Positions 55,006 through 62,492 of a DNA stretch of 64,000 nt are shown here, piece by piece. Made by a program: the position numbers and the translations under genes. Within the stretch, counting starts at the first letter, position 1. The number at the start of each line of letters is the position of its first letter. Below the pieces are notes generated by a model. That model ran no database searches. It was not told where the DNA came from and saw only the letters and a program-made list of their open reading frames with translations. The DNA is from Rhodococcus zopfii NBRC 100606 = JCM 9919 (GTDB lineage Bacteria; Actinomycetota; Actinomycetes; Mycobacteriales; Mycobacteriaceae): NCBI RefSeq assembly GCF_001895025.1, contig NZ_BCXI01000030.1:1-64000 (forward strand). The letters are read 5' to 3'.

Positions 55006-56529
55006 TCAGCGGAGGGCGTGTCCGAGTTCGGCGGCGCGGTCGAGGAGTTGCGCTCCGTCGCGGGCGACCACGACGCGATCGCAGACCTGGGCGTAGTCCG
55101 GCATCGCGCACGTCGCCTGCTGCCAGTACCGCTCCGGTTCCGGGGTGATCCAGGCCAGGCGATGCACGCGGCGGCGCAGGTCCGCGAGACGGTCGGTGCG
55201 CGCGGGCAGGCCGTTACAGCGACCGTCGCCGACGACGAGCACCGAGGTGCGCGACTCGAGGAGACCAGCATGGTCGGTGAGCAGTTCGTCGAAGACCCGT
55301 CCGTAGTCGCTGGACGCCTCGAGGTCCACCGCCGGATGCGCGAGCACCCGCGCCAGCGCGCCGTCGCCGCCGCCGGCAAACAGCTGCTGTGTCACCTCGA
55401 CGGGCCGGTCGACGAACGCGACGACGCGGCACCGGTGCGCGCGGCCGTGCATGGCCTGCGCGAGACGAAGCGTGAACGCGGTGACAGGCCGCACGGACAA
55501 CGACACGTCGGCGAGGACGAGCAGCCGCACCCGGTCGGGGCGGGGAGAGCGGACGACGAGGTGGAACGGCACCCCCTCGGTGCGCATCGAACCGCGGGCG
55601 GTGCGGCGCAGATCGAGGCGGCCCGCGGCCCGCTCGCGCGGCCGGGGCCGGGCCGGGCCGCGCATGCGGCGCAGCACCTCGTGACAGGCCAGGTCGATCT
55701 CGGCGCGGTGCGCGGCCGTCGGATCGTCCGGCGTATCGGAGGGTTCGTCCACCGGGGCGTCGACCGCCCGCGCGAGCGCCGCGACGAACGCCTCGACGGC
55801 ATCGACGAGCCGGTTCAGTTGTGCTTCGGTGAGCTGTTCGTCGGCGGTGTCGCCGCCGTAGGCGCGGTGCGGGTCGTAGGCGTCGAGCCACGCCAGGATC
55901 GACGCCGGATCGTCCCATGACAGCGAACCCGACACGGCTGCACCGGGATTCGACGACAGGTCACCGACCGTCGCGGTCGCGGCACGGTCCACGTCGACGG
56001 TGTAGGTGACGCCGCGACGTCCCGAGTCGGCACCCGAATCCACGGACAGGTCCGCGTCTGTCGACGTCATCGACACATCGTCGTCGTCCTTGTGCGGGTT
56101 GAAACCCTTGTCCGCCTCCGGAGTGTCGAACCGGTCGCCGACCTCCGCGGCGCGCTCGTTGTACTCGGCATAACGGGCCAGTTGCTGCTCGTCGTCGATT
56201 TCCAGTGCGGCGGGAAGCGATTCCGCGAACTGCGCGCGCAGCGGCGGACCGTCCTCGTCGACAGCGGCGGGGGTCGCGGGGAGGAACAGTGCGTCGAAGG
56301 CACGGTCGAATCCGCCCTGCTCGTGAGCGTACTTCGCGCACACCGCACGCAACGCCGCACGCAGGACGTCGCGGTCGCGGGCGCCGACCAGGCCGAGAAC
56401 CCTTCGTATCTCGATGGTTTCGGCGGGTGAGGCGGCGACCCCGCGGGATCGCAACAACCGCGCGAACACCGCCGCGACCACGTCGAGGGGATACGCGGGG
56501 CGATGCGCATCGAGTTCACTCACACGCAC
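55006..56529 (-). CDS. VWA-domain (CoxE-like) protein paired with MoxR ATPase
   Basis: A 507-residue protein. Residues about 1-150 are a helical CoxE-type N-terminus; 150-300 is acidic and low in complexity (PHKDDDDVSMTSTDADLSVD). Residues about 310-500 form a von Willebrand A domain with the metal-ion site in RLLVLADVSLSVRP (DxSxS) and a second part at SVLVVGDGRCNGL. MoxR/VWA pairs work as chaperones that insert metals or help assemble enzymes, as in methanol dehydrogenase and CO dehydrogenase systems. Here the pair lies directly downstream of the NDMA-type methanol dehydrogenase. GTG 56529 is chosen, overlapping the end of moxR by eight bases; GTG 56523 is nearly as good. Confidence 0.87.
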   Translation of the reverse strand: MRVSELDAHRPAYPLDVVAAVFARLLRSRGVAASPAETIEIRRVLGLVGARDRDVLRAALRAVCAKYAHEQGGFDRAFDALFLPATPAAVDEDGPPLRAQFAESLPAALEIDDEQQLARYAEYNERAAEVGDRFDTPEADKGFNPHKDDDDVSMTSTDADLSVDSGADSGRRGVTYTVDVDRAATATVGDLSSNPGAAVSGSLSWDDPASILAWLDAYDPHRAYGGDTADEQLTEAQLNRLVDAVEAFVAALARAVDAPVDEPSDTPDDPTAAHRAEIDLACHEVLRRMRGPARPRPRERAAGRLDLRRTARGSMRTEGVPFHLVVRSPRPDRVRLLVLADVSLSVRPVTAFTLRLAQAMHGRAHRCRVVAFVDRPVEVTQQLFAGGGDGALARVLAHPAVDLEASSDYGRVFDELLTDHAGLLESRTSVLVVGDGRCNGLPARTDRLADLRRRVHRLAWITPEPERYWQQATCAMPDYAQVCDRVVVARDGAQLLDRAAELGHALR

Positions 56530-56533
56530 GGTG

Positions 56534-57634
56534 TCACCGCCTCGCGCCGACGCGGGCGGTGTCGCGGCCTCCCCCACCACCGCGACCCCGGAACACCGCG
56601 GTGGTGGTGTTCGCCGGCCGGGCCGCGACCGTCGCCCGTTCCGTGGGGTGATCGCCGGCGACCGGTTCGCCGGCAACCGCCGGGGCGGGGTCCGGCGCGC
56701 CGTCGAGTCGGGTCCGGGCGAGGGTGACGTCGCCGGTGTACTTGAGCAGCGCCGCGAGCAGAACGTCGCGCACATCGCGGATCGAACCGTCCCCGGCGTG
56801 CGCGTTCAGGACGGTGGCCGCGCGGGCCGCGTCGATGACCTCGGAGATGGACGGGCTCTTGCGCAGCGGCAGTTCCCGGAGGGTGCGGGCGAATTCGACG
56901 ACCTCGGCGGCGGTCGCCGGCAGCACCTCGGGGGCGCGGGCGGTGACGATCTCGCGTTCACGTTCGGGAGTCGGGTAGCCGACGTGGTAGTGCAGGCACC
57001 GCCGTTTCAGGGCGGCGGACAGTTCGCGGGTGTCGTTGGAGGTGAGGATCACCCAGGGCGCCGAGCGCGCCGTGAACGTGCCGACCTCGGGGATGGTGAT
57101 CTGCCGTTCGGCGAGGATCTCGAGCAGCAGCGCTTCCATCGATTCCTCGGTGCGGTCGACCTCGTCGACGAGCAGCACCACCGGCTCGGGTGAGAGCACG
57201 GCCTCGAGCAGCGGCCGGACGGCGAGGAAGCTCTCGGAGTACAGCCCGAAGTCCTGCTCGGCGAGGAAGCGTGAGGCGTCGGCGATGTCCGGGTACGCGG
57301 CGAGCCGGTCGCCGATGCGGTCGCGCAGCATCTGCACGTGCAGCAGTTGTTTGGCGTAGTCCCATTCGTACAGGGCGCGGCTGTCGTCGAGGCCCTCGTA
57401 GCACTGCAGGCGCACGAGTTTGCGTCCGCCGGCCGCTGCGAGAGCCTTGGCGAGTTCGGTCTTGCCGACCCCGGCGGGTCCTTCGAGCAGCAGCGGCCGG
57501 TCGAGGACGGTGGCCAGGTGCACGACGACGGCGAATTCGTCGTCGGCGATGTAGTCGTGGCGGCGCAGCGCATCCTTCAGTTCGGCACTGTCGGCGAAGC
57601 TGGTCGGTTCGGCCCTGTCGGCGAAGCTGGTCAT
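56534..57634 (-). CDS. MoxR-family AAA+ ATPase
   Basis: A 366-residue AAA+ ATPase. It has Walker A LLLEGPAGVGKTELAKALA, Walker B VVLLVDEVDRTEESMEALLL, the sensor 1 region WVILTSNDTREL and the arginine finger region LKRRCLHYHVGYP. The N-terminus carries a tandem duplication (TSFADRAEP then TSFADSAEL), encoded by a near-perfect direct repeat. The last 60 residues are a Pro/Ala/Gly-rich tail. ATG 57634 has AGGAG upstream. It is followed by the VWA gene with overlap, and lies just after the methanol dehydrogenase, suggesting a chaperone/maturation role for that enzyme, in line with the MoxR name. Confidence 0.9.
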   Translation of the reverse strand: MTSFADRAEPTSFADSAELKDALRRHDYIADDEFAVVVHLATVLDRPLLLEGPAGVGKTELAKALAAAGGRKLVRLQCYEGLDDSRALYEWDYAKQLLHVQMLRDRIGDRLAAYPDIADASRFLAEQDFGLYSESFLAVRPLLEAVLSPEPVVLLVDEVDRTEESMEALLLEILAERQITIPEVGTFTARSAPWVILTSNDTRELSAALKRRCLHYHVGYPTPEREREIVTARAPEVLPATAAEVVEFARTLRELPLRKSPSISEVIDAARAATVLNAHAGDGSIRDVRDVLLAALLKYTGDVTLARTRLDGAPDPAPAVAGEPVAGDHPTERATVAARPANTTTAVFRGRGGGGGRDTARVGARR

Positions 57635-57660
57635 CGGGTACTCCTGTCGCGCGGTCGGAA

Positions 57661-57699
57661 CGCGCCCGGGGCGGGGCAGGGGACTCCGCCCCGGGCGCG
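57661..57699 (-). terminator. Stem-loop between the methanol dehydrogenase and moxR genes
   Basis: A perfect 14-bp GC stem (57661-57674 with 57686-57699) and an 11-base loop lie 57 bases beyond the mdo stop and 27 bases before the moxR start. It would give a strong mdo transcript and a weaker read-through to moxR and the VWA gene. Confidence 0.8.
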
Positions 57700-57734
57700 A
57701 GTTCTGCGGGGTCGGTCCATCGATCCGTCGGACC

Positions 57735-57779
57735 GTAGGACCGGTCGATGCAGTGTCAGTAGGACCGGTTGATGCAGTG
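57735..57779. repeat. 24-bp tandem duplication at the 3' end of mdo
   Basis: A 21-bp unit occurs at 57735-57755 and 57759-57779 with one difference (20/21); the intervening TCA is the mdo stop codon. The second copy encodes the last seven residues, HCINRSY; the first would encode HCIDRSY after the stop. Confidence 0.85.
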
Positions 57780-59027
57780 GTCGACGACCGGGATCATCGA
57801 TTCGACCGTCACCTCGCGCGGGTTGCCGGGGGTGCACCAGTCGCCCTGAATGTGCTCGGAGATGGCGCGCACGGTCTTCTCGTCGCCGCGGATCGTGTCA
57901 CCGCGACCCGCGTACTTCTTGGTGTTCATCTGGTTCTTCTCGTACGAGTCGGTGCGCACGGATCCGAAGTTGTCGGGGATCCCGACGTCCTTGGCGAGCC
58001 GGATCGCGGCCTCGACCGCGGCATCGGCGGCCTGCACGGTGGTCATGTTGCGGGTGTCGACGCCCATCGCGGTCGCGATGCGGGCGTAGTGCTCGTACCG
58101 CGAGGGCAGGTTGTACTCCCACACCCGGGGCAGCGCGATCGCGTTGTTGAGGCCGTGGTGGCTGTCGAAGAACGCGGACACGGCGTGCGAGATCGAGTGC
58201 ACGATGCCCAGACCACCGGAGTTGAACGCCTGCGCGGCGATGTACTGGGCGTTCATCATGCCTTCGCGGGCCTTGAGGTTGCGCGGCTCGAAGACGGCCT
58301 CGCGCAGGTTCTTCGCGACCAGCTCGATCGAGTAGAGCGCGTTGCCCAGCGACGGTGCGAAGTCCAGGCGCGAGACGTACGGCTCGGAGCCGTGTGCGAG
58401 GACGTCGAATCCGCAGTAGGCGGTGAAGTGCTGGGGGCAGGTGTAGTACAGCAGCGGATCGTCGATGGCGAGGGTGACGATGGTCGCCTCGTCGAAGCCG
58501 ACCCACTTGTGCGGGTGGTCCATGTCGGAGGTGTCGGTGATGACGTACGCCCACGACGTCTCCGAGCCGGTGCCGGCGGTGGTGGAGACGGCGATGTGCG
58601 GCGGGTTCTCCTTGTTGGTGGACTTCGCGAAGCCTTCGAACTCGTTGATGTTGCGGCCGTCGTGGGCGATGACGACGCGGGCGCCCTTGGCGGCGTCGTG
58701 GCTGGAACCGCCGCCGACGGAGATGATCGAGTCGCACTTCTCCTGCTGGTAGAGGGCGGCGGCCTCCATCACGTTGTAGTCCTTGGGGTTGGACTCGACC
58801 TTGTCGTAGAGGACGACCTCGACACCCTGGTACTCGATCTTGCCGATCAGCTCCTCGATGATGCCGGAGCCGCGCAGACCCGTCGTCATCAGCAGGGCGC
58901 GCTTGAATCCGAGGTTCTTGGCCTCGACGCCGATGATGTCGTGTGCACCGACACCCATCAGTGCACGCGGGAAGGGATGGAACTCCTTGATCGGGAAGTC
59001 CCAGATCTGATTGAGCTCGATGGCCAT
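57756..59027 (-). CDS. mdo: NDMA-dependent methanol dehydrogenase (iron/group III type)
   Basis: A 423-residue group III alcohol dehydrogenase of the actinobacterial Mno/Mdo type, which forms decamers with tightly bound NADP(H), oxidises methanol and other primary alcohols and can dismutate formaldehyde. The external electron acceptor in the cell is believed to be mycofactocin. Landmarks are the N-terminus MAIELNQIWDFPIKEFHPFP, the nucleotide site SIISVGGGSSHDAAKGARVV, STTAGTGSETSWAYVITD and the metal ligands in CGFDVLAHGSEPYVS and in HSISHAVSAFFDSHHGLNNA. ATG 59027 is preceded by GAGGAGAG. moxR and VWA genes follow. A tandem duplication covers the last codons and stop. Confidence 0.94.
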   Translation of the reverse strand: MAIELNQIWDFPIKEFHPFPRALMGVGAHDIIGVEAKNLGFKRALLMTTGLRGSGIIEELIGKIEYQGVEVVLYDKVESNPKDYNVMEAAALYQQEKCDSIISVGGGSSHDAAKGARVVIAHDGRNINEFEGFAKSTNKENPPHIAVSTTAGTGSETSWAYVITDTSDMDHPHKWVGFDEATIVTLAIDDPLLYYTCPQHFTAYCGFDVLAHGSEPYVSRLDFAPSLGNALYSIELVAKNLREAVFEPRNLKAREGMMNAQYIAAQAFNSGGLGIVHSISHAVSAFFDSHHGLNNAIALPRVWEYNLPSRYEHYARIATAMGVDTRNMTTVQAADAAVEAAIRLAKDVGIPDNFGSVRTDSYEKNQMNTKKYAGRGDTIRGDEKTVRAISEHIQGDWCTPGNPREVTVESMIPVVDHCINRSY

Positions 59028-59287
59028 CGTGTCTCTCCTCGGTCGCCGGGTGGTTCACGGTGTGTGACCCACATCTCATCCGGGTTCCACCGTGGCGGAC
59101 GCCCGCCCGGCAGTGAAGAGCTGCGGGCCGGAACCGTCCGGTTTGCGCGCCGAAGCCGTCCGGTCGAGCGCGGTCGCCTGCCCGATCGGCCAGGGTGCGC
59201 GTCCCGCCGACCGGGATACGGCGATGCCGATGCCGCGGGGTGCCCGGTACCGTTTCCCTGCCGCCCGGTCCGGCTGCTACCCTTGAA

Positions 59288-59303
59288 CTAGAACACGTTC
59301 TAG
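59288..59303 (+). promoter_or_regulatory. KstR operator upstream of kshB
   Basis: The perfect palindrome CTAGAACACGTTCTAG contains TAGAACACGTTCTA, which fits the KstR consensus TnnAACnnGTTnnA of the actinobacterial sterol-catabolism regulon at every fixed position. It lies about 97 bases upstream of the kshB ATG. Confidence 0.9.
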
Positions 59304-59341
59304 ATTGGGTTCGGCTGGGCAGGCCGGCGACCGCACCACCT

Positions 59342-59373
59342 GTTCCAAGGCGCAGCCGTTCCAAGGCCCAGCC
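59342..59373. repeat. 16-bp tandem repeat in the kshB leader
   Basis: GTTCCAAGGCGCAGCC (59342-59357) is followed directly by GTTCCAAGGCCCAGCC (59358-59373), matching at 15 of 16 positions. It lies between the KstR box and the start codon. Confidence 0.8.
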
Positions 59374-59399
59374 TGCACGACGAGAGGACGAAACACCCC

Positions 59400-60455
59400 A
59401 TGACGACAGTCGAGGTGCCGCACGGCTCACGATCGGTGATTCTCACCGTCTCCGCCGTCATCGAGGAGACGTCCGACGCACGCTCGCTCGTCTTCGAGGT
59501 ACCCGCCGACCTGCGGGACAAGTTCGAGTACAAGCCCGGACAGTTCCTCACCCTGCGCATCCCCAGCGACCGCACCGGCTCGGTAGCGCGCTGCTATTCG
59601 CTGGCCAGCTCGCCGTTCACCGACGACTCGCCCAAGGTCACCGTCAAACGCACCGTCGACGGCTACGGCTCGAACTGGCTGTGCGACGAGATCTCCCCCG
59701 GCGACCGCATCGAGGTGCTCCCCCCGTCCGGCGTGTTCACCCCGAAGTCGCTCGACCACGACTTCCTGCTGTTCGGCGCCGGCAGCGGCATCACCCCGGT
59801 GATCTCGATCCTCAAGTCGGCGCTGACTCAGGGCTCCGGCCGGGTCGTGCTCGTCTACGCCAACCGGGACGAGGCGTCGGTCATCTTCGCCGAGGAACTG
59901 CGCGCCCTGGCCGACAAGTACCCGACACGGCTGACCGTCGTGCACTGGCTCGAGTCCGTGCAGGGCCTGCCCACCGCCGACCAGCTCGCCGCCCTCGCCA
60001 CGCCGTACACCGGGTACGAGGCGTTCATGTGCGGGCCCGGCCCGTTCATGGACACCGTGCACGCCGCCCTGCACGCCGCGGGCATGGACCGCACCCGGGT
60101 CCACGCCGAGGTGTTCAACTCGCTCGCCGGCGACCCCTTCGCCGACGCCGCCCCGGTCGAGATCAGCGACGAGGAAGCGGCCGACGCCGCGACCGTCGAG
60201 GTCGAACTCGACGGCGAAACCCACACCCTGGCGTGGCCACGCAAGCAGACGCTCGTCGACCTCATGCTGGCCAAGGGCCTCGACGTGCCCTACTCGTGCC
60301 AGGAAGGCGAGTGCGGATCGTGCGCGTGCACCGTCCTCGAGGGTGAGGTCGAGATGGAGCACTGCGACATCCTCGACCCCGAGGACATCGAGTCCGGCTA
60401 CATCCTGGGCTGCCAGGCCAAGCCGGTCAGCGACAACCTCAAGATCCAGTTCTGA
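59400..60455 (+). CDS. kshB: 3-ketosteroid 9-alpha-hydroxylase reductase subunit KshB
   Basis: A 351-residue flavin/iron-sulfur reductase that passes electrons from NADH to the Rieske oxygenase KshA during opening of the steroid B ring. The FAD domain (about 10-115) has RCYSLASSPFTDDSPKVTVK; the NAD domain has LLFGAGSGITPVISILK and FMCGPGPFMDTVHAAL. The C-terminal plant-type 2Fe-2S domain (about 265-350) has cysteines in YSCQEGECGSCACTVLEGE and, further on, MEHCDIL. Size and domain order (FAD-NAD-2Fe2S) fit KshB, and the KstR box upstream supports that over phenylacetyl-CoA or other oxygenase reductases of the same layout. ATG 59400 is the start. kshA is not in the window. Confidence 0.93.
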   Translation: MTTVEVPHGSRSVILTVSAVIEETSDARSLVFEVPADLRDKFEYKPGQFLTLRIPSDRTGSVARCYSLASSPFTDDSPKVTVKRTVDGYGSNWLCDEISPGDRIEVLPPSGVFTPKSLDHDFLLFGAGSGITPVISILKSALTQGSGRVVLVYANRDEASVIFAEELRALADKYPTRLTVVHWLESVQGLPTADQLAALATPYTGYEAFMCGPGPFMDTVHAALHAAGMDRTRVHAEVFNSLAGDPFADAAPVEISDEEAADAATVEVELDGETHTLAWPRKQTLVDLMLAKGLDVPYSCQEGECGSCACTVLEGEVEMEHCDILDPEDIESGYILGCQAKPVSDNLKIQF

Positions 60456-60477
60456 TCCACCGCATCTGCCTGCCGCC

Positions 60478-60509
60478 GATCCGGCGTGCGCAACCGCGCC
60501 CGCCGGATC
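60478..60509. terminator. Stem-loop between kshB and the AlkD-like gene
   Basis: GATCCGGCG (60478-60486) pairs with CGCCGGATC (60501-60509) around a 14-base loop. The right arm overlaps the stop of the convergent gene at 60508. Confidence 0.55.
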
Positions 60510-61233
60510 ACCGCAATGCCCGCAGCCGGGCCCGTTCGGCCGCGTCGAGGTGCTCGGTCGCGTAGCTCAGCGCTGTGCGGCCCATCGCCGCGGCGTGGAG
60601 ATCGAGAAAGCTCACCAAGACGTCGCGGTCGACGCGTTTGCCGACCTCCCGCAGCATCCACCCCGACGCCTTCTGGATCAGGTCCCGCCGGTCGCCCAGC
60701 ACCCGCGCGACCAACGTCAGCGTCGGTTCCGCCTCACCGCGTTTGATGAACGCGAAACTCGCGAGCAGACCGGCCCGCCGTCGCCACAGATCCGGGTTGT
60801 CGACGAGTTCGGTCAGCAGCCCGGACTCGCCGGGGTTCTCACGCACCCAATCGCCGACGATGCGGTCCGCCGACGAATCGACCAGGTCCCAGTTGTTCAC
60901 ACGGCCGCACCGCAGCGCGTCGAGGTAGCACTCGACGATCCGATTCCGGGCGCCGCGGTCGCGCGCGAACCGGTCGACGAGAATCAGCAGTCCCGCGAGT
61001 CGGTGTTCGTGAACGGGACTGTCGAGCAGGGCCCGCGCCTGGTCGATCGGCAACGCCCGGAAGCGACCGGCGACCGCGCGGGTCTGCGGGACCCGCAGCC
61101 CGAGGAACTCGTCGCCCTCCCCGTACTCGCCCGGGCCGGTCTTGAAGAAGCGGCGCAGTTGCGCGGCCGCGGCCGGGTCGGCCAGGGCGTCGAGCGCGAC
61201 CCGCACGTCCCCGGCGCTCTTCTCAACGGTCAC
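60508..61233 (-). CDS. AlkD-like DNA alkylation repair protein (HEAT-repeat glycosylase)
   Basis: A 241-residue all-helical HEAT-like repeat protein of the AlkD family, which removes N3- and N7-alkylated purines from DNA. Family stretches are FFKTGPGEYGEGDEFLGLRV (substrate/DNA loop), NNWDLVDSSADRIVGDWV (catalytic Asp region), RRRAGLLASFAFIKRGE and KASGWMLREVGKR. The start is GTG 61233. It is convergent with kshB and divergent from the SPW protein gene; no operon partner is seen. Confidence 0.9.
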   Translation of the reverse strand: MTVEKSAGDVRVALDALADPAAAAQLRRFFKTGPGEYGEGDEFLGLRVPQTRAVAGRFRALPIDQARALLDSPVHEHRLAGLLILVDRFARDRGARNRIVECYLDALRCGRVNNWDLVDSSADRIVGDWVRENPGESGLLTELVDNPDLWRRRAGLLASFAFIKRGEAEPTLTLVARVLGDRRDLIQKASGWMLREVGKRVDRDVLVSFLDLHAAAMGRTALSYATEHLDAAERARLRALR

Positions 61234-61351
61234 GGCTGTCGAGCGTACGGCGTCCCCGCGCCCGAGACCGGTAACGACACCGGATCACGATTCGACGAAG
61301 AAACCCGCTCTGACCTGCATGCGGAGTTACCGCACCGCAACCGTGCACATC

Positions 61352-61380
61352 TTGACCGACCGGTCGATCAGACCTATACC
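61352..61380 (+). promoter_or_regulatory. Sigma-70-type promoter of the SPW protein gene
   Basis: TTGACC (61352-61357), a 17-base spacer and TATACC (61375-61380) lie 38 bases before the ATG of the SPW gene. Both hexamers are close to the housekeeping consensus and the spacing is ideal. Confidence 0.6.
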
Positions 61381-61418
61381 GGAAAACGGAAGGACACACT
61401 CTCACGAGGAGGCTCACC

Positions 61419-61781
61419 ATGTTCTCCGACAGTCGGCTGCAGGACTATGTGGCCGTGATTCTGGGCGTCTTCGCCGCCCTTTCGCCGTTGTGGCTCGACA
61501 CCAACGATGCGGCCATGTGGTCGCTGATCGTCCTCGGTGTGCTGGTCGCGCTGAGCGGCCTCGCGCAGATCGTCCGGCCGTCGATGGCCGCGATCGACTA
61601 TGCAATGGGTGTCTTCGGTGTGCTGTTGTTCCTGTCCCCCTGGGTCATGGACTTCACCGCCTACAACGGCGCCTCGTGGACCGCGTGGATCGTCGGTGTT
61701 CTCACCGTTGTCGTTGCCGTCGCGGCCCTGCCCGTCATGAACGCCCGCATGCACGGAGGCGGACTGGCAACCCATCACTGA
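61419..61781 (+). CDS. SPW-repeat family small membrane protein
   Basis: A 120-residue membrane protein with four hydrophobic helices and two copies of the SPW motif region: LGVFAALSPLWLDTND and FGVLLFLSPWVMDFT, so it contains a duplicated two-helix unit. The C-terminus ends in RMHGGGLATHH, which might bind metal. ATG 61419 has a clear GAGGAGG. Such proteins are common in actinobacteria and proteobacteria and have no assigned role. A good promoter precedes it. Confidence 0.85.
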   Translation: MFSDSRLQDYVAVILGVFAALSPLWLDTNDAAMWSLIVLGVLVALSGLAQIVRPSMAAIDYAMGVFGVLLFLSPWVMDFTAYNGASWTAWIVGVLTVVVAVAALPVMNARMHGGGLATHH

Positions 61782-61858
61782 TCCGCACACGATCCGGGAC
61801 CGGGGCGAGCGGCCACCGCGCCCTCGCCCCCTCACGGATCACCGAAAGTGGTGCGCAG

Positions 61859-62488
61859 GTGAGCACACACGTTCCCCGGCCGGGCGGTCGCCGCGCGCGA
61901 GACGAGAGCCGGACCCGCATCCTCGACGCCGCCGAAACGCTGTTCGCAACCCACGGTTTCGACGCCACCGCCACCGCGGCGATCGCCGTGCAGGCAGGCG
62001 TGCCGAAAGGCCTGATCTTCTACTACTTCCCGACCAAGGAGGCCATTCTCGAAACGCTCGTCACCGAACGGATGCCGGCCGAACCCATCACCGATGTGAA
62101 CGCACTCGTCGAACCCGGCGATCCAGCGGCCAGTCTCGTCAACCTGGACACCGCGCTGAACCTGCGCGACCACCGGTCGTCGGTGCTGCGGGTGATCATC
62201 TGGCGCGAGGCCGACACCCATCCCGACGTGCGGAGCCACCTGCACCGGCTGCGGTCGAACCTGCACGACGTCACGATGCGGCTGCTGCAGGCGAGCGCCC
62301 CCGGCCCGGTGCAGCCGGGCACCCTGCGGGCGTGCGCGACCACATGGGTGTCGGCGATGTTCTCGGCGGCGAGCACCGACCGGCTGCTCGCCCTGGACGG
62401 GCTGCCCCGGAACCGCGAGGACCTGCGTACCGTGGCGCGGGTCGTCGCGGCCGGGATGTCCGGGATGGGGAAGCTCTCGTTCGGGTGA
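61859..62488 (+). CDS. TetR/AcrR-family transcriptional regulator
   Basis: A 209-residue TetR protein. The DNA-binding domain is RTRILDAAETLFATHGFDAT, then ATAAIAVQAGVPKGLIFYYFPTKEA-like region with the typical Tyr-Tyr-Phe-Pro recognition turn. The C-terminal ligand domain (about 80-200) contains RSSVLRVIIWREADTHPDV. GTG 61859 is the most likely start although its ribosome binding site is weak. It follows the SPW gene by 77 bases on the same strand and may control it. It ends four bases from the convergent racemase-like gene. Confidence 0.87.
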   Translation: MSTHVPRPGGRRARDESRTRILDAAETLFATHGFDATATAAIAVQAGVPKGLIFYYFPTKEAILETLVTERMPAEPITDVNALVEPGDPAASLVNLDTALNLRDHRSSVLRVIIWREADTHPDVRSHLHRLRSNLHDVTMRLLQASAPGPVQPGTLRACATTWVSAMFSAASTDRLLALDGLPRNREDLRTVARVVAAGMSGMGKLSFG

Positions 62489-62492
62489 ACGG

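Larger units (their letters stand above)
59028..59399. other. Divergent regulatory region between mdo and kshB
   Basis: No gene is apparent in these 372 bases. The region holds the KstR box (59288-59303) and a tandem 16-bp repeat (59342-59373) on the kshB side. On the mdo side it shows CACGGTG (59056-59062) facing CACCGTG (59088-59094) and two copies of CCGTCCGGT about 20 bases apart. The mdo promoter must lie here. Confidence 0.6.

Noticed and set aside
59400-60455. Alternative reading of kshB as a phenylacetyl-CoA or aromatic oxygenase reductase
   Set aside because: The domain order is shared, but the KstR box and absence of paa genes support a steroid hydroxylase reductase.
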